A DNA stretch of 64,000 bases. Source: Bacteroidota bacterium (GTDB lineage: Bacteria > Bacteroidota > Bacteroidia > Flavobacteriales > Weeksellaceae). The DNA is taken from positions 1 to 64,000 of the forward strand of contig JAEWOD010000012.1 in assembly GCA_023461035.1 (NCBI GenBank). The letters run 5' to 3'. The translations under genes and the position numbers were made by a program. The notes below the pieces were generated by a model. The model saw only the letters and a program-made list of their open reading frames with translations, searched no databases and had not been told where the DNA came from. Of this stretch, positions 25,856 through 33,923 are shown in pieces; the stretch's first letter is position 1, and each line of letters begins with the position of its first letter.

Positions 25856-27142
25856 CTAAAAATAATCCGCCAATTCCTTAGCTTGTTCCGTTTGTGTCTT
25901 GCCAATGTATTTCAAAAACATTTCTTCTTTCGTGTGTCCAGTTGCCGTCATTAATAAGCGAGTCGGTATTTTACCAAAATTATTTGTTGCAAAAGAACGT
26001 CTTCCGATATGGCTCGTTACGAGTTCCCATTTTTTATAGGTATCTAATTTTTTACGATAAACTCCTCTTTCCTTTACTTCCATTTTTAACCCTTGTACCC
26101 TATCATTTATCTCCGCCTTTTGACAAACTTCCTTGATATAGTCATTATACTTTTGGTCACTAATTTCACGAGGAAAATCTCCATTTCGTTTATCTAAAAT
26201 TTCTAAGACTTTAGAATGCAAGGGCAAGGCAATAGTAGCTCCTGTCTTCTTTTGCGTAAATTCTATTAAATGAATCTCTTTTCCGTGTTTATTTTTTTCT
26301 ACTCGAATCATGGATTTATTAAAGCGCAAAAAGTCCGAAACTCTTTGTCCAGTATAACAACTAATCAAAAGCCAATCCCGAGCATTATCTAAATACTCTG
26401 ACAAGTTTTCAAGTTGATATATACTTTCAATTTCATCCTCATTCAAATAAACAAACTTTGTTTTTTCAAGTTTGAATTTCCAGTTTAAAACCTCCCTATC
26501 AATCTCCAATCCTTTTTCAAGCGCAAAGCGACATAAAGTTTTAATCTCTGTCAAATCCCTTATTATCGTATTTCTACTATAATCGGAATAAACCTTTTCA
26601 AACTGCAATCTAAAGTTATCATTAATCTCACTCATTAAAACACCTACTTTTCCAAATTCCTGTTTGCGTTTCACTAATTTACTTTTTATGGTATTGTACT
26701 TTTTTACTGTACCATATTTTAAATCTGTCTTCTGCAATAAATACCAATCTATGAACTCAATCAATGTTTTAGGTATATCGGAATTTTCATTTGGGTCGTG
26801 ATACTCATTGACTACGCCTTGCAACCATTCTTTATTTGCGTTCTCGGGTTGGATCCTACTGTATGCTGTCAATATGTAGTTTTCAAGTTTATTCAACTCT
26901 ACATTTACTTCTTGTTGCTTATTAATAAGATTGATGTCTTTCAAGCGTACCATTTGATGGTATTTGTTCCAATAGTGTTTTGCGCTTAGCTTAGGGTTCT
27001 CACTCAATTCTAAGTGCGAATAAATCATTATTTCCGTCTTTGCCCCAATAACGAAGTCTTTACTCTTATGCCTAAACAATAATCTCACATTTAATGGAGC
27101 GTTTTCTTTAGATGAGCGGTACAGAAAGTTTACAGATGCCAT
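25856..27142 (-). CDS. int: Tyrosine recombinase (integrase) of the element
   Basis: The 428-residue product has an N-terminal arm-binding region, a SAM-like core-binding domain (about 110-215) and the catalytic domain. The active-site set is visible: Arg in CYTGQRVSDFLR near 268, Lys in FTQKKTGATIAL near 298, HIGRRSFATN near 385, His in ATGHTKEEM near 408 and Tyr in FLKYIGKTQ near 415. This family integrates elements into tRNA genes by recombination between short identical sequences. It ends the element's gene block, 407 bases from attR, and its arm sites are probably the repeats at 27181-27328 and 8967-9111. Confidence 0.95.
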   Translation of the reverse strand: MASVNFLYRSSKENAPLNVRLLFRHKSKDFVIGAKTEIMIYSHLELSENPKLSAKHYWNKYHQMVRLKDINLINKQQEVNVELNKLENYILTAYSRIQPENANKEWLQGVVNEYHDPNENSDIPKTLIEFIDWYLLQKTDLKYGTVKKYNTIKSKLVKRKQEFGKVGVLMSEINDNFRLQFEKVYSDYSRNTIIRDLTEIKTLCRFALEKGLEIDREVLNWKFKLEKTKFVYLNEDEIESIYQLENLSEYLDNARDWLLISCYTGQRVSDFLRFNKSMIRVEKNKHGKEIHLIEFTQKKTGATIALPLHSKVLEILDKRNGDFPREISDQKYNDYIKEVCQKAEINDRVQGLKMEVKERGVYRKKLDTYKKWELVTSHIGRRSFATNNFGKIPTRLLMTATGHTKEEMFLKYIGKTQTEQAKELADYF

Positions 27143-27548
27143 GCTTTAAAAGTTTGATTTCTATTAATTCATGTAATAATAGTGTAGGTAGTGTAGCTAA
27201 AATCTTTAAAAGTGTAGGAAACTACACGGCAAAAACAGGGCTTAAAACATTCTTTTACAGTTATTTAAAAATGCAGAATGTAGTAAATGTAGAGAATGTA
27301 GCACTTTAAAAACAAAAAATATTTTTTACTAAATACTGTTACTTCTCAAACTCCCTTTCTTTATAACCACCTTAATTATCACAGTACAAAAGTAAATATT
27401 TTGTACGATAATTGTACGGTATTTTAAAATTTAACTTAATTTGAATTAAATTATTTTGATATAAATATATCATAATAACCTTGTATTTAGATATTTATCA
27501 ATTAAATACAATAAAAACACATTTATACAGTTTAGATATAAAGTATTA
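27143..27548. other. Right end of the element, non-coding
   Basis: No gene is present between the integrase start and attR. The region holds the right repeat array (27181-27328), the TTTGTACGAT/TGTACGGTA word at 27400-27421, and an A/T-rich tail up to the attachment repeat. Confidence 0.75.
27181..27328. repeat. Right subterminal repeat array (possible integrase arm sites)
   Basis: It contains GTGTAGGTAGTGTAG, the inverted repeat GTGTAGGAAACTACAC (27212-27227), AATGTAGTAAATGTAGAGAA and a final TTTAAAAACAAAAAATATTT. Read on the opposite strand these match the left array in the same order, so the two ends are imperfect inverted copies of each other. Confidence 0.65.
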
Positions 27549-27564
27549 CTGTTCCCGCTACAAA
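27549..27564 (+). other. attR core
   Basis: It is identical over 16 bases to 8763-8778 at the tRNA 3' end. The match stops exactly at both sides, which sets the element boundaries. Confidence 0.93.
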
Positions 27565-27566
27565 GT

Positions 27567-27597
27567 AGGAGATTCTTGAAAAAGTGTCTCCTTTTTT
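27567..27597 (+). terminator. Probable original terminator of tRNA-fMet, displaced by the element
   Basis: AGGAGA and TCTCCT form a stem, with CTT/AAG pairing inside, followed by a run of T. It starts two bases after the attR copy, where the tRNA's own terminator would have been before integration. Confidence 0.75.
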
Positions 27598-28060
27598 ATT
27601 TTATGAATATTTAGTTCGGAGGGACTATATCAGCCGCTGCGGTCACAGATTCTCCAGATTTCTACAATCCGAAACAAAATTGTAGTCATAAAAAACTTTT
27701 TAATTTCTTATTAATAAATGTGACCAATTTTTTAAACCTGTGTCATAAAATCAAGAGTTAGGATAAAATTGAATTTTAGTTAGTAAAGACATTTATTTTA
27801 AATTCATTTAGAGTCTTAGGCTTTAGTTTAGCCCCCATTTATCAGAGAGAGGTGATAATTAGATTCTGGAATATCCAACTTCTATAAATGTCAAAAACTT
27901 GGCTGTATCACTTTGGTGTATACAGCCATTTTTATTGGAAATCCAATTTCAAATTTGAGCCGATGAAAATAAAATTGTTAAAATTCAAAAAATCCAGTGA
28001 CCTTAAAAATTTTCCGTGTCAAATAATTAAAACAAATCAATTTAAAAAACGAAAAGAATT
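27598..28060. other. Chromosomal gap right of the element
   Basis: No gene is seen in about 460 bases. There is a perfect 9-bp hairpin (TGGCTGTAT/ATACAGCCA, 27900-27928) followed by TTTTTA, which looks like a terminator, but no coding sequence lies upstream of it. The stretch could encode a small RNA or be a remnant of lost genes. Confidence 0.5.
27900..27933 (+). terminator. Orphan terminator hairpin
   Basis: TGGCTGTAT and ATACAGCCA enclose an 11-base loop and are followed by TTTTTA. No gene ends just before it on the plus strand. Confidence 0.6.
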
Positions 28061-28855
28061 TTGACACTGTCCCAACTATTTACGATATCAAAAAAGCAAA
28101 GTCCGGAAAAGATCGGGTCAAATCCCGATTTTTTTCCATCGGATTATGTTGAAATTGATACTCAAATAGTTTCAGGGTTGACAAATGGCAGCTTATCTAT
28201 GAATTCGGCCATTGAAATTCTTCGAAATTTTTATACATTAGGAATTCGAAACACTCTATGTACATATAAAGTTTCTGATGGAGACTTTAACCATAATTCG
28301 GAATTGGCATTGGCTTGGTTTGAAAACCTAAAAATATTGGCTAACCAAAATAATCAACTTAGAAACCTTAATCTAAACCTTTCGGCTGTCTATGTATTGG
28401 ATAATCAATTCGATAACTTCCTTAAGAAAGCTTGTCGAAACGCTATTCAAAACAAATGGATTTTAATTCATTTCCCTTTAAGCGGAGATTTTTTAAAATG
28501 CAAAAAAATGGTGGTCGAATTACGTCAAAGTGGGTATAACCCCATACTAACTCATTCCGAAAAAAACCGGTTTTTACACAGCAACTTAGCTCAATTTTTT
28601 GAGCTAAGGTCTGCCGGTTGTCTTTTCCATATAGGAATTGACAGTTTATTACAAGAGGAGGGAAATCCGCTTCATGTTGTTTCTCATTGGTTGGTCAGAA
28701 ACCAAATGGCCGATTTTGTAGGGACAAACTTTTCAGCTCCGCAACAATTTGATAGACTTCAACAGTTATCTGAAAATGAATTAGCCTCCCTAAATCTGCT
28801 TATCAGAAAAAACATTGCTTTCAATAAAAAAAGGAACGAACCCGCTCCTTTTTAA
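28061..28855 (+). CDS. CpsB/YwqE-type PHP phosphatase homologue, probably inactive
   Basis: The 264-residue product follows the layout of PHP-fold tyrosine phosphatases. The usual start motif with D-x-H-x-H is here DYVEIDTQIVSGLTNGS, so the metal-binding histidines are missing. NTLCTYKVSDG replaces the usual T-T-P-H. The later helix GYNPILTHSEKNRF keeps a His in place of the usual A-H-P-E-R, and the end VGTNFSAPQQ replaces the usual S-D-x-H. With several metal ligands lost it is unlikely to be a phosphatase. The start codon is TTG. It may be a binding or regulatory protein for polysaccharide export; that is inference. Confidence 0.72.
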   Translation: MTLSQLFTISKKQSPEKIGSNPDFFPSDYVEIDTQIVSGLTNGSLSMNSAIEILRNFYTLGIRNTLCTYKVSDGDFNHNSELALAWFENLKILANQNNQLRNLNLNLSAVYVLDNQFDNFLKKACRNAIQNKWILIHFPLSGDFLKCKKMVVELRQSGYNPILTHSEKNRFLHSNLAQFFELRSAGCLFHIGIDSLLQEEGNPLHVVSHWLVRNQMADFVGTNFSAPQQFDRLQQLSENELASLNLLIRKNIAFNKKRNEPAPF

Positions 28856-28856
28856 T
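28828..28856. terminator. Bidirectional terminator between the PHP-like gene and serS
   Basis: AAAAAGGA and TCCTTTTT form a stem with a partly paired loop. It overlaps the last codons of the PHP-like gene and has A and T runs on both sides. Confidence 0.65.
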
Positions 28857-28858
28857 TC

Positions 28859-30130
28859 TTAATTTATCGATTCAAACCCGGTATAGGATTTTAATTTCTC
28901 TGGAATTTTGACGCTTCCGTCTGCCTGCTGGTGGTTTTCTAAAATGCAGGCCATAATCCTCGGCAAAGCCAAGGCACTTCCGTTCAGGGTATGACAAAAT
29001 TCGTTTTTACCTTCGGTATTTTTAAATCTTAATTTCAACCTGTTGGATTGAAAAGTTTCAAAATTGGAAACAGAACTCACTTCCAACCATTTTTCTTGCG
29101 CAGCTGAAAATACTTCAAAATCGTAGGTCATGGCTGATGCAAATCCGGTATCACCTCCACACAAACGCAAAATCCGATAAGGCAATTCCAAGTCTTCCAA
29201 CAACCCTTTTACATGTTCCACCATTTCTTCCAGTGCCGCATAGGAGTTCTCCGGTTTTTCTATCCGCACTATTTCTACTTTTTCAAACTGATGCAAACGG
29301 TTCAGTCCGCGGACATCTTTTCCATAGCTTCCCGCTTCACGACGGAAACATGGCGAATAAGCCGTCAGTTTGATTGGTAATTGATTTTCATTGACCAATT
29401 CGTCCCGATAGATATTGGTCACCGGAACTTCAGAAGTCGGGATCAAATACAAATTATCTTCATTTACGAAATACATTTGTCCTTCTTTATCGGGCAATTG
29501 ACCTGTTCCATAACCGGAAGCTTCATTTACCACAAAAGGCGGGATGATTTCAGTATATCCGGCTTCAGTGTTCTTATCCAGGAAATATTGGATCAAAGCA
29601 CGTTGCAACCTTGCTCCTTTTCCCAAATAAACCGGAAAACCTGCTCCTGTAATTTTAACACCCAATTCGAAGTCAATCAGATTGAATTTTTTAGCCAGTT
29701 CCCAATGGGGAACCGCTTCTGTCTTGGGGCTTGCATCTCCGTTTGTATAAACGATTTCATTGTCATCAGCACTCACTCCGGCCACTACTTTTTCGTGAGG
29801 TACATTTGGAATCTGGTATAACATGGATTTCAAACTCTCTTCATATTTCTCCAATAAATCCTGAGACTCTTTGATTTGAACTTTTTGTTCAGCCGTTTTT
29901 TCTTTTAATTCATTGGCTTCTTCTGCTCTTCCCTGTTGAAAAAGCTGTCCGATTTCTTTCGAAAGTTTATTGGACTCTGCTAAAAGGTTGTCTAATTCGA
30001 ATTGGGTTTTACGACGAAGTTCATCGGTATTTAGAACCTCATCAACCAATTCCAAATGTTTGAAATTTCTTTTTTTAAGTCCTTTGATAACTATTTCTTT
30101 GTTTTCCTGAATTGCAGATACGACTAACAT
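28859..30130 (-). CDS. serS: Serine--tRNA ligase
   Basis: This class II synthetase charges tRNA-Ser and tRNA-Sec types in the cytoplasm. The N-terminal 110 residues form the long tRNA-binding coiled coil. The catalytic domain shows IPTSEVPVTN near residue 233, the motif 2 loop CFRREAGSYGKDVRGLNRLHQFEKVE near 260-285 and motif 3 LNGSALALPRIMACILE near 385-400. The 423-residue length is normal. It is convergent with the PHP-like gene and divergent from the T9SS type B gene. Confidence 0.97.
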   Translation of the reverse strand: MLVVSAIQENKEIVIKGLKKRNFKHLELVDEVLNTDELRRKTQFELDNLLAESNKLSKEIGQLFQQGRAEEANELKEKTAEQKVQIKESQDLLEKYEESLKSMLYQIPNVPHEKVVAGVSADDNEIVYTNGDASPKTEAVPHWELAKKFNLIDFELGVKITGAGFPVYLGKGARLQRALIQYFLDKNTEAGYTEIIPPFVVNEASGYGTGQLPDKEGQMYFVNEDNLYLIPTSEVPVTNIYRDELVNENQLPIKLTAYSPCFRREAGSYGKDVRGLNRLHQFEKVEIVRIEKPENSYAALEEMVEHVKGLLEDLELPYRILRLCGGDTGFASAMTYDFEVFSAAQEKWLEVSSVSNFETFQSNRLKLRFKNTEGKNEFCHTLNGSALALPRIMACILENHQQADGSVKIPEKLKSYTGFESIN

Positions 30131-30229
30131 TTTATTGAATTTTGGGCAAAGTTAAGATTTCAAAGAAGTTAATTCATATACGAAGAAATATTTTTACTAA
30201 TTTAACTGTCTCAAAAGAACTGACCAAAA

Positions 30230-33016
30230 TTGAAACGTTTCTACTTTATTTTTTTGTTACTGGCTTTAACTCCTCTTCAATTAAAGGCTCAATTGGAATC
30301 TGCCCATTGGTATTTCGGAGCAAACGCAGGTTTAGACTTTACTTCCGGAGAACCGGAAGTCGTATTTGACGGTGTTTTAAACACAGGTGAAGGATGTGCA
30401 AGCATTGCTGACCCAAACGGAAATTTACTGTTCTATACAGATGGTTCGTATGTATATAACCGTGAACACAATATGATGACAAATGGTTTTGGGTTACTCG
30501 GAAACCCTTCAAGTACCCAGTCTGCCATTATAGTCCCTTATCCCGGGCAGTTGAACCTATACTATATATTCACGGTCGGCGCAGATGATACTGCCAATCC
30601 GGATTGGGGTACCAGTAATACAGGTTTCAACTATTATTTGGTAGACATGAGCTTGGAAGGTGGATTGGGCGCTGTGCTACCCTATGACAACGATGAGAAT
30701 AATCTCATGCCTCTTACTTCTGAAAAAGTAACGGCGGTTTCACACGGAAATAACAATGATTTTTGGGTAATTACCCACTTTGAGGATAAATTTTATGCTT
30801 ATTTGGTAACAACTGAAGGACTAAACACAACGCCCATCATAAGTCAAATAGGCCCTTATTTAGACCCTCTGGTTTATCCGGTAACCTCCCGGGGATATCT
30901 GAAAACTTCTCCAAATGGTGAAAAAATCGCCGTTGCGCATTTATCATATCTAATGTTAGAGGACATTCCTCAATCCATTAAAGATACCGAGTTTTACTAT
31001 ACTAATGGTCTTTTTGCCAATGGCTACAACGGTTATTCCGCTATTTATGACTTTGATGATGAAACAGGACAAATCAGCAATGAAGTCGTACTGTCTGAAG
31101 AAGGAAGCCCTTATGGAGTTGAATTTTCATATTCATCCGATTTCCTTTATGTAGAATATGACTATCATTATCAATATCCTGATGCTGCCTACGGCGTCTG
31201 GATAAACGGGGAATTGATTCAGTACGATTTAAACTCCGCCGACATAGTGGCATCTGCTTCCATAATCTATGATGATTATCAAGATTTGGGACAAATTTTT
31301 CATGCAAGGGGCGCTCTTCAGTTGGCTTTAGACAAAAAGATATACTATGCTCCTTCTGTATATACCGGAACCTCATATCATGGTAATTACCTGTCGGTTA
31401 TTCATGCTCCGGATTTACCTGGTACGGGCAGTGATTTCGAATTTGATGCGATTAGGGTAAATAATGAGGATAATCCTTACCATTATGTTGCATTTGGCTT
31501 GCCCCCATTTATCACATCATTCTTTAATGCAACTATCAATTTCGAAGGTGAAATCATGAATTCCGGCACTTGTTTAGGAAATTCTGTTTCATTTTCCATC
31601 CAATCCAATTATGAAATATCCGGGATTTTATGGGACTTCGGAGATGGTAATACTTCTACTGAGCTAAGTCCAACCCATATTTATTCCTCTTCCGGAACTT
31701 ATACGATCACCGCTTATGTGGATGTCGTTAGCGATACCGAAACAATTACCCGTGACATCACCATACATCCGCTCCCAGAAGTCCAAAATGCAGAATTGAT
31801 CGAATGTGATTATAACGAAGATGGCCTTGCTCTGTTTACCTTATCTGAAGCTGACGCTTTCATTACGTCTGCAGAAAATAGCATCTCCTATCATTTGAGC
31901 TATGAAGATGCAGAAAACCATACAAATCCCTTACCCGCTATTTATCCGAATACAAGCCCCAATCAGGTTATTTTTGCCCGGGTAAGCAGCCCTAACCAAT
32001 GTATCTCTATAGCCGAGATCATCCTTTCCGTGAACCAGCAAGAAGTAAAATGGGCTGAAGGACAGGCTCTCTGTGACCTGGAAAGCGATGGGATTGAAAC
32101 TTTCCCTTTAACAGAAAGCATCCCGGGGATTGAATCTCTTTTTGGAGAAACTGTTACAGTTCTCAGTTTTCATGACTCGGTTTACAAAGCAGAAATGGAT
32201 TTAAACCCTTTAAATTTAAACCACCAAAACACTTCAAACCCCCAAACGGTTTATGCCAGAGTTGAAACCTCAGGCTGTACGGAAATCGTTTCCTTCCAAT
32301 TAAGTTTATATCCACTGCCTGTTATAAATATACCGGATGCGGAAATTTGTCCGGATTATGGTGTTTGGGGATTTGATGCCGGTAACGGATACGTTACTTA
32401 TGAATGGACGGGACTTCAGGGAGATGACCAATTCCAACCCACCGACCAGTCTACCATCAGCATCACAAATGCCGGAAACTATTCGCTCATTTTGGAAAAT
32501 GAATTTGGATGCACATACGAAGAGCATTTTTCTATAAGTGTAAAAGAGCTTCCTTTGATCACAGAAGTAGTTGTCTCCGGAGATGGCGTAGCCACGGTAA
32601 CCGTAGAAGGTGATGGCCCTTTTGAATATAGTTTAGATGGTGTTCTGTGGCAATCCAGTAATAAGTTTCACAATCTGCTTCCAGGAGATTATGACGTATA
32701 TGTACGCGACAAAGACAATTGCATATCGCTAAAAGACGGTTTCGGAGTGCTGGAGATTCCCAACTTTATTTCTCCCAATGATGACGGCTATAACGACAGT
32801 TGGGTCATACGGGGTTTAACCAACTATGACGATGCCCATATACAGATATTTGACCGGTATGGAAAAATATTTGTAGACAAGCGAAACTATAATAATTCAG
32901 AAGTTTGGGATGGAAAATATTTGGGCAGAGTGATAAACTCAGGCTCCTACTGGTACATCATAACAGTTTCAGATGGCAGAAAGTATGTAGGCACACTAGC
33001 TGTTAGGAATTATTAA
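30230..33016 (+). CDS. T9SS type B sorting-domain protein with PKD domain
   Basis: The 928-residue product begins with a signal peptide (MKRFYFIFLLLALTPLQLKAQ, TTG start). The first 430 or so residues look like a beta-propeller-like surface domain (HWYFGANAGLDF, then PNGNLLFYTDGS). A PKD domain follows near 470-520 (GILWDFGDGNTSTELSPTH). The last 90 residues are the gliding-motility-associated C-terminal domain: FISPNDDGYNDSWVIRG, IFDRYGKIF, WDGKYLG and TVSDGRKYVGT. This marks export by the T9SS through the type B route. It is likely a cell-surface protein; no enzyme motif was seen. Confidence 0.92.
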   Translation: MKRFYFIFLLLALTPLQLKAQLESAHWYFGANAGLDFTSGEPEVVFDGVLNTGEGCASIADPNGNLLFYTDGSYVYNREHNMMTNGFGLLGNPSSTQSAIIVPYPGQLNLYYIFTVGADDTANPDWGTSNTGFNYYLVDMSLEGGLGAVLPYDNDENNLMPLTSEKVTAVSHGNNNDFWVITHFEDKFYAYLVTTEGLNTTPIISQIGPYLDPLVYPVTSRGYLKTSPNGEKIAVAHLSYLMLEDIPQSIKDTEFYYTNGLFANGYNGYSAIYDFDDETGQISNEVVLSEEGSPYGVEFSYSSDFLYVEYDYHYQYPDAAYGVWINGELIQYDLNSADIVASASIIYDDYQDLGQIFHARGALQLALDKKIYYAPSVYTGTSYHGNYLSVIHAPDLPGTGSDFEFDAIRVNNEDNPYHYVAFGLPPFITSFFNATINFEGEIMNSGTCLGNSVSFSIQSNYEISGILWDFGDGNTSTELSPTHIYSSSGTYTITAYVDVVSDTETITRDITIHPLPEVQNAELIECDYNEDGLALFTLSEADAFITSAENSISYHLSYEDAENHTNPLPAIYPNTSPNQVIFARVSSPNQCISIAEIILSVNQQEVKWAEGQALCDLESDGIETFPLTESIPGIESLFGETVTVLSFHDSVYKAEMDLNPLNLNHQNTSNPQTVYARVETSGCTEIVSFQLSLYPLPVINIPDAEICPDYGVWGFDAGNGYVTYEWTGLQGDDQFQPTDQSTISITNAGNYSLILENEFGCTYEEHFSISVKELPLITEVVVSGDGVATVTVEGDGPFEYSLDGVLWQSSNKFHNLLPGDYDVYVRDKDNCISLKDGFGVLEIPNFISPNDDGYNDSWVIRGLTNYDDAHIQIFDRYGKIFVDKRNYNNSEVWDGKYLGRVINSGSYWYIITVSDGRKYVGTLAVRNY

Positions 33017-33162
33017 TAATTCCCAAAAATTCACTACACCAAATCCGGAATCAGACAAATTTAAGTTCTGAAACAAATTTTTATTTTACAATCAGTTTTT
33101 AGAATTCCGATTTATTTGAACGGTCAGCTCAATTTTAAGAACTTTTGACTTTACAAACTGGA

Positions 33163-33906
33163 TTACTTCAAATCCGGTCGTGTAGGCCGGACTTCAATCT
33201 TACTCGGCAACGTCCTCGGATTCATTTTTAATAAGTCTAAAACCAATTCTCCTATGTCTTCCGGCTGAATTTTCCAAGCATCCGAATCACTTGGCACATG
33301 ATTATTAAAATGCGTTGCTACCGACCCCGGCATGATGGTAGAAACTTTGATGTTGTACTTTCTCAAATCCAGCATGGCCGCCTGCGTAAATCCGACCACC
33401 CCAAATTTCGTGGCATTGTATCCGGCGCCGTTTTCAAAAAAATTAGTTCCGGCCAGACTTGCCAGTGTGATGTAATAGCCTTCCGATTTTTTCAGTTCTT
33501 CTACGGCTGCTTTCAGGGTATGAAAAACTCCGTTCAAATTTGTATTGATCATCTGATGCCATTGATCCACAGACAATTCATCAACTGGCGCAAAATTCCC
33601 CAATCCTGCATTGGCAACCACAACATCAACTTGCCCGAAATGGTTTTTAATCTGTTCAACTGCATTTTGCTCATTATCGAAATTTGTCACATCCGACTGA
33701 ATTCCAATTATTTTTGATTCATCACCTAAAGAAACTGCCGCTTTCTGAGCATCTTCCAGATTTCTTCCGCTTATCGCAACACGCATTCCGGCATCCAATA
33801 AAACTTTGGCCGTTCCCAACCCGATTCCTTTGGTTCCGCCTGTGATGTAAGCTACTTTGTTATTTAATGTTGTCAAATTCATCTCTTTCATTTTCAAATC
33901 TTCCAA
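33163..33906 (-). CDS. SDR-family oxidoreductase
   Basis: The classical short-chain dehydrogenase fold is visible: TGGTKGIGLG (NAD(P) binding) near residue 19-28, VANAGLG near 95, LASLAGTNFF with Ser near 148, and the catalytic YNATKFG near 161-167. Family members reduce or oxidise carbonyl/hydroxyl groups; the substrate is not clear. The open frame has extra N-terminal residues, and a start at Met6 or Met9 is more likely. It lies 18 bases after the antiporter gene on the same strand, so co-transcription is likely. Confidence 0.9.
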   Translation of the reverse strand: MEDLKMKEMNLTTLNNKVAYITGGTKGIGLGTAKVLLDAGMRVAISGRNLEDAQKAAVSLGDESKIIGIQSDVTNFDNEQNAVEQIKNHFGQVDVVVANAGLGNFAPVDELSVDQWHQMINTNLNGVFHTLKAAVEELKKSEGYYITLASLAGTNFFENGAGYNATKFGVVGFTQAAMLDLRKYNIKVSTIMPGSVATHFNNHVPSDSDAWKIQPEDIGELVLDLLKMNPRTLPSKIEVRPTRPDLK

Positions 33907-33923
33907 TTTTTATATGTTTAAAT

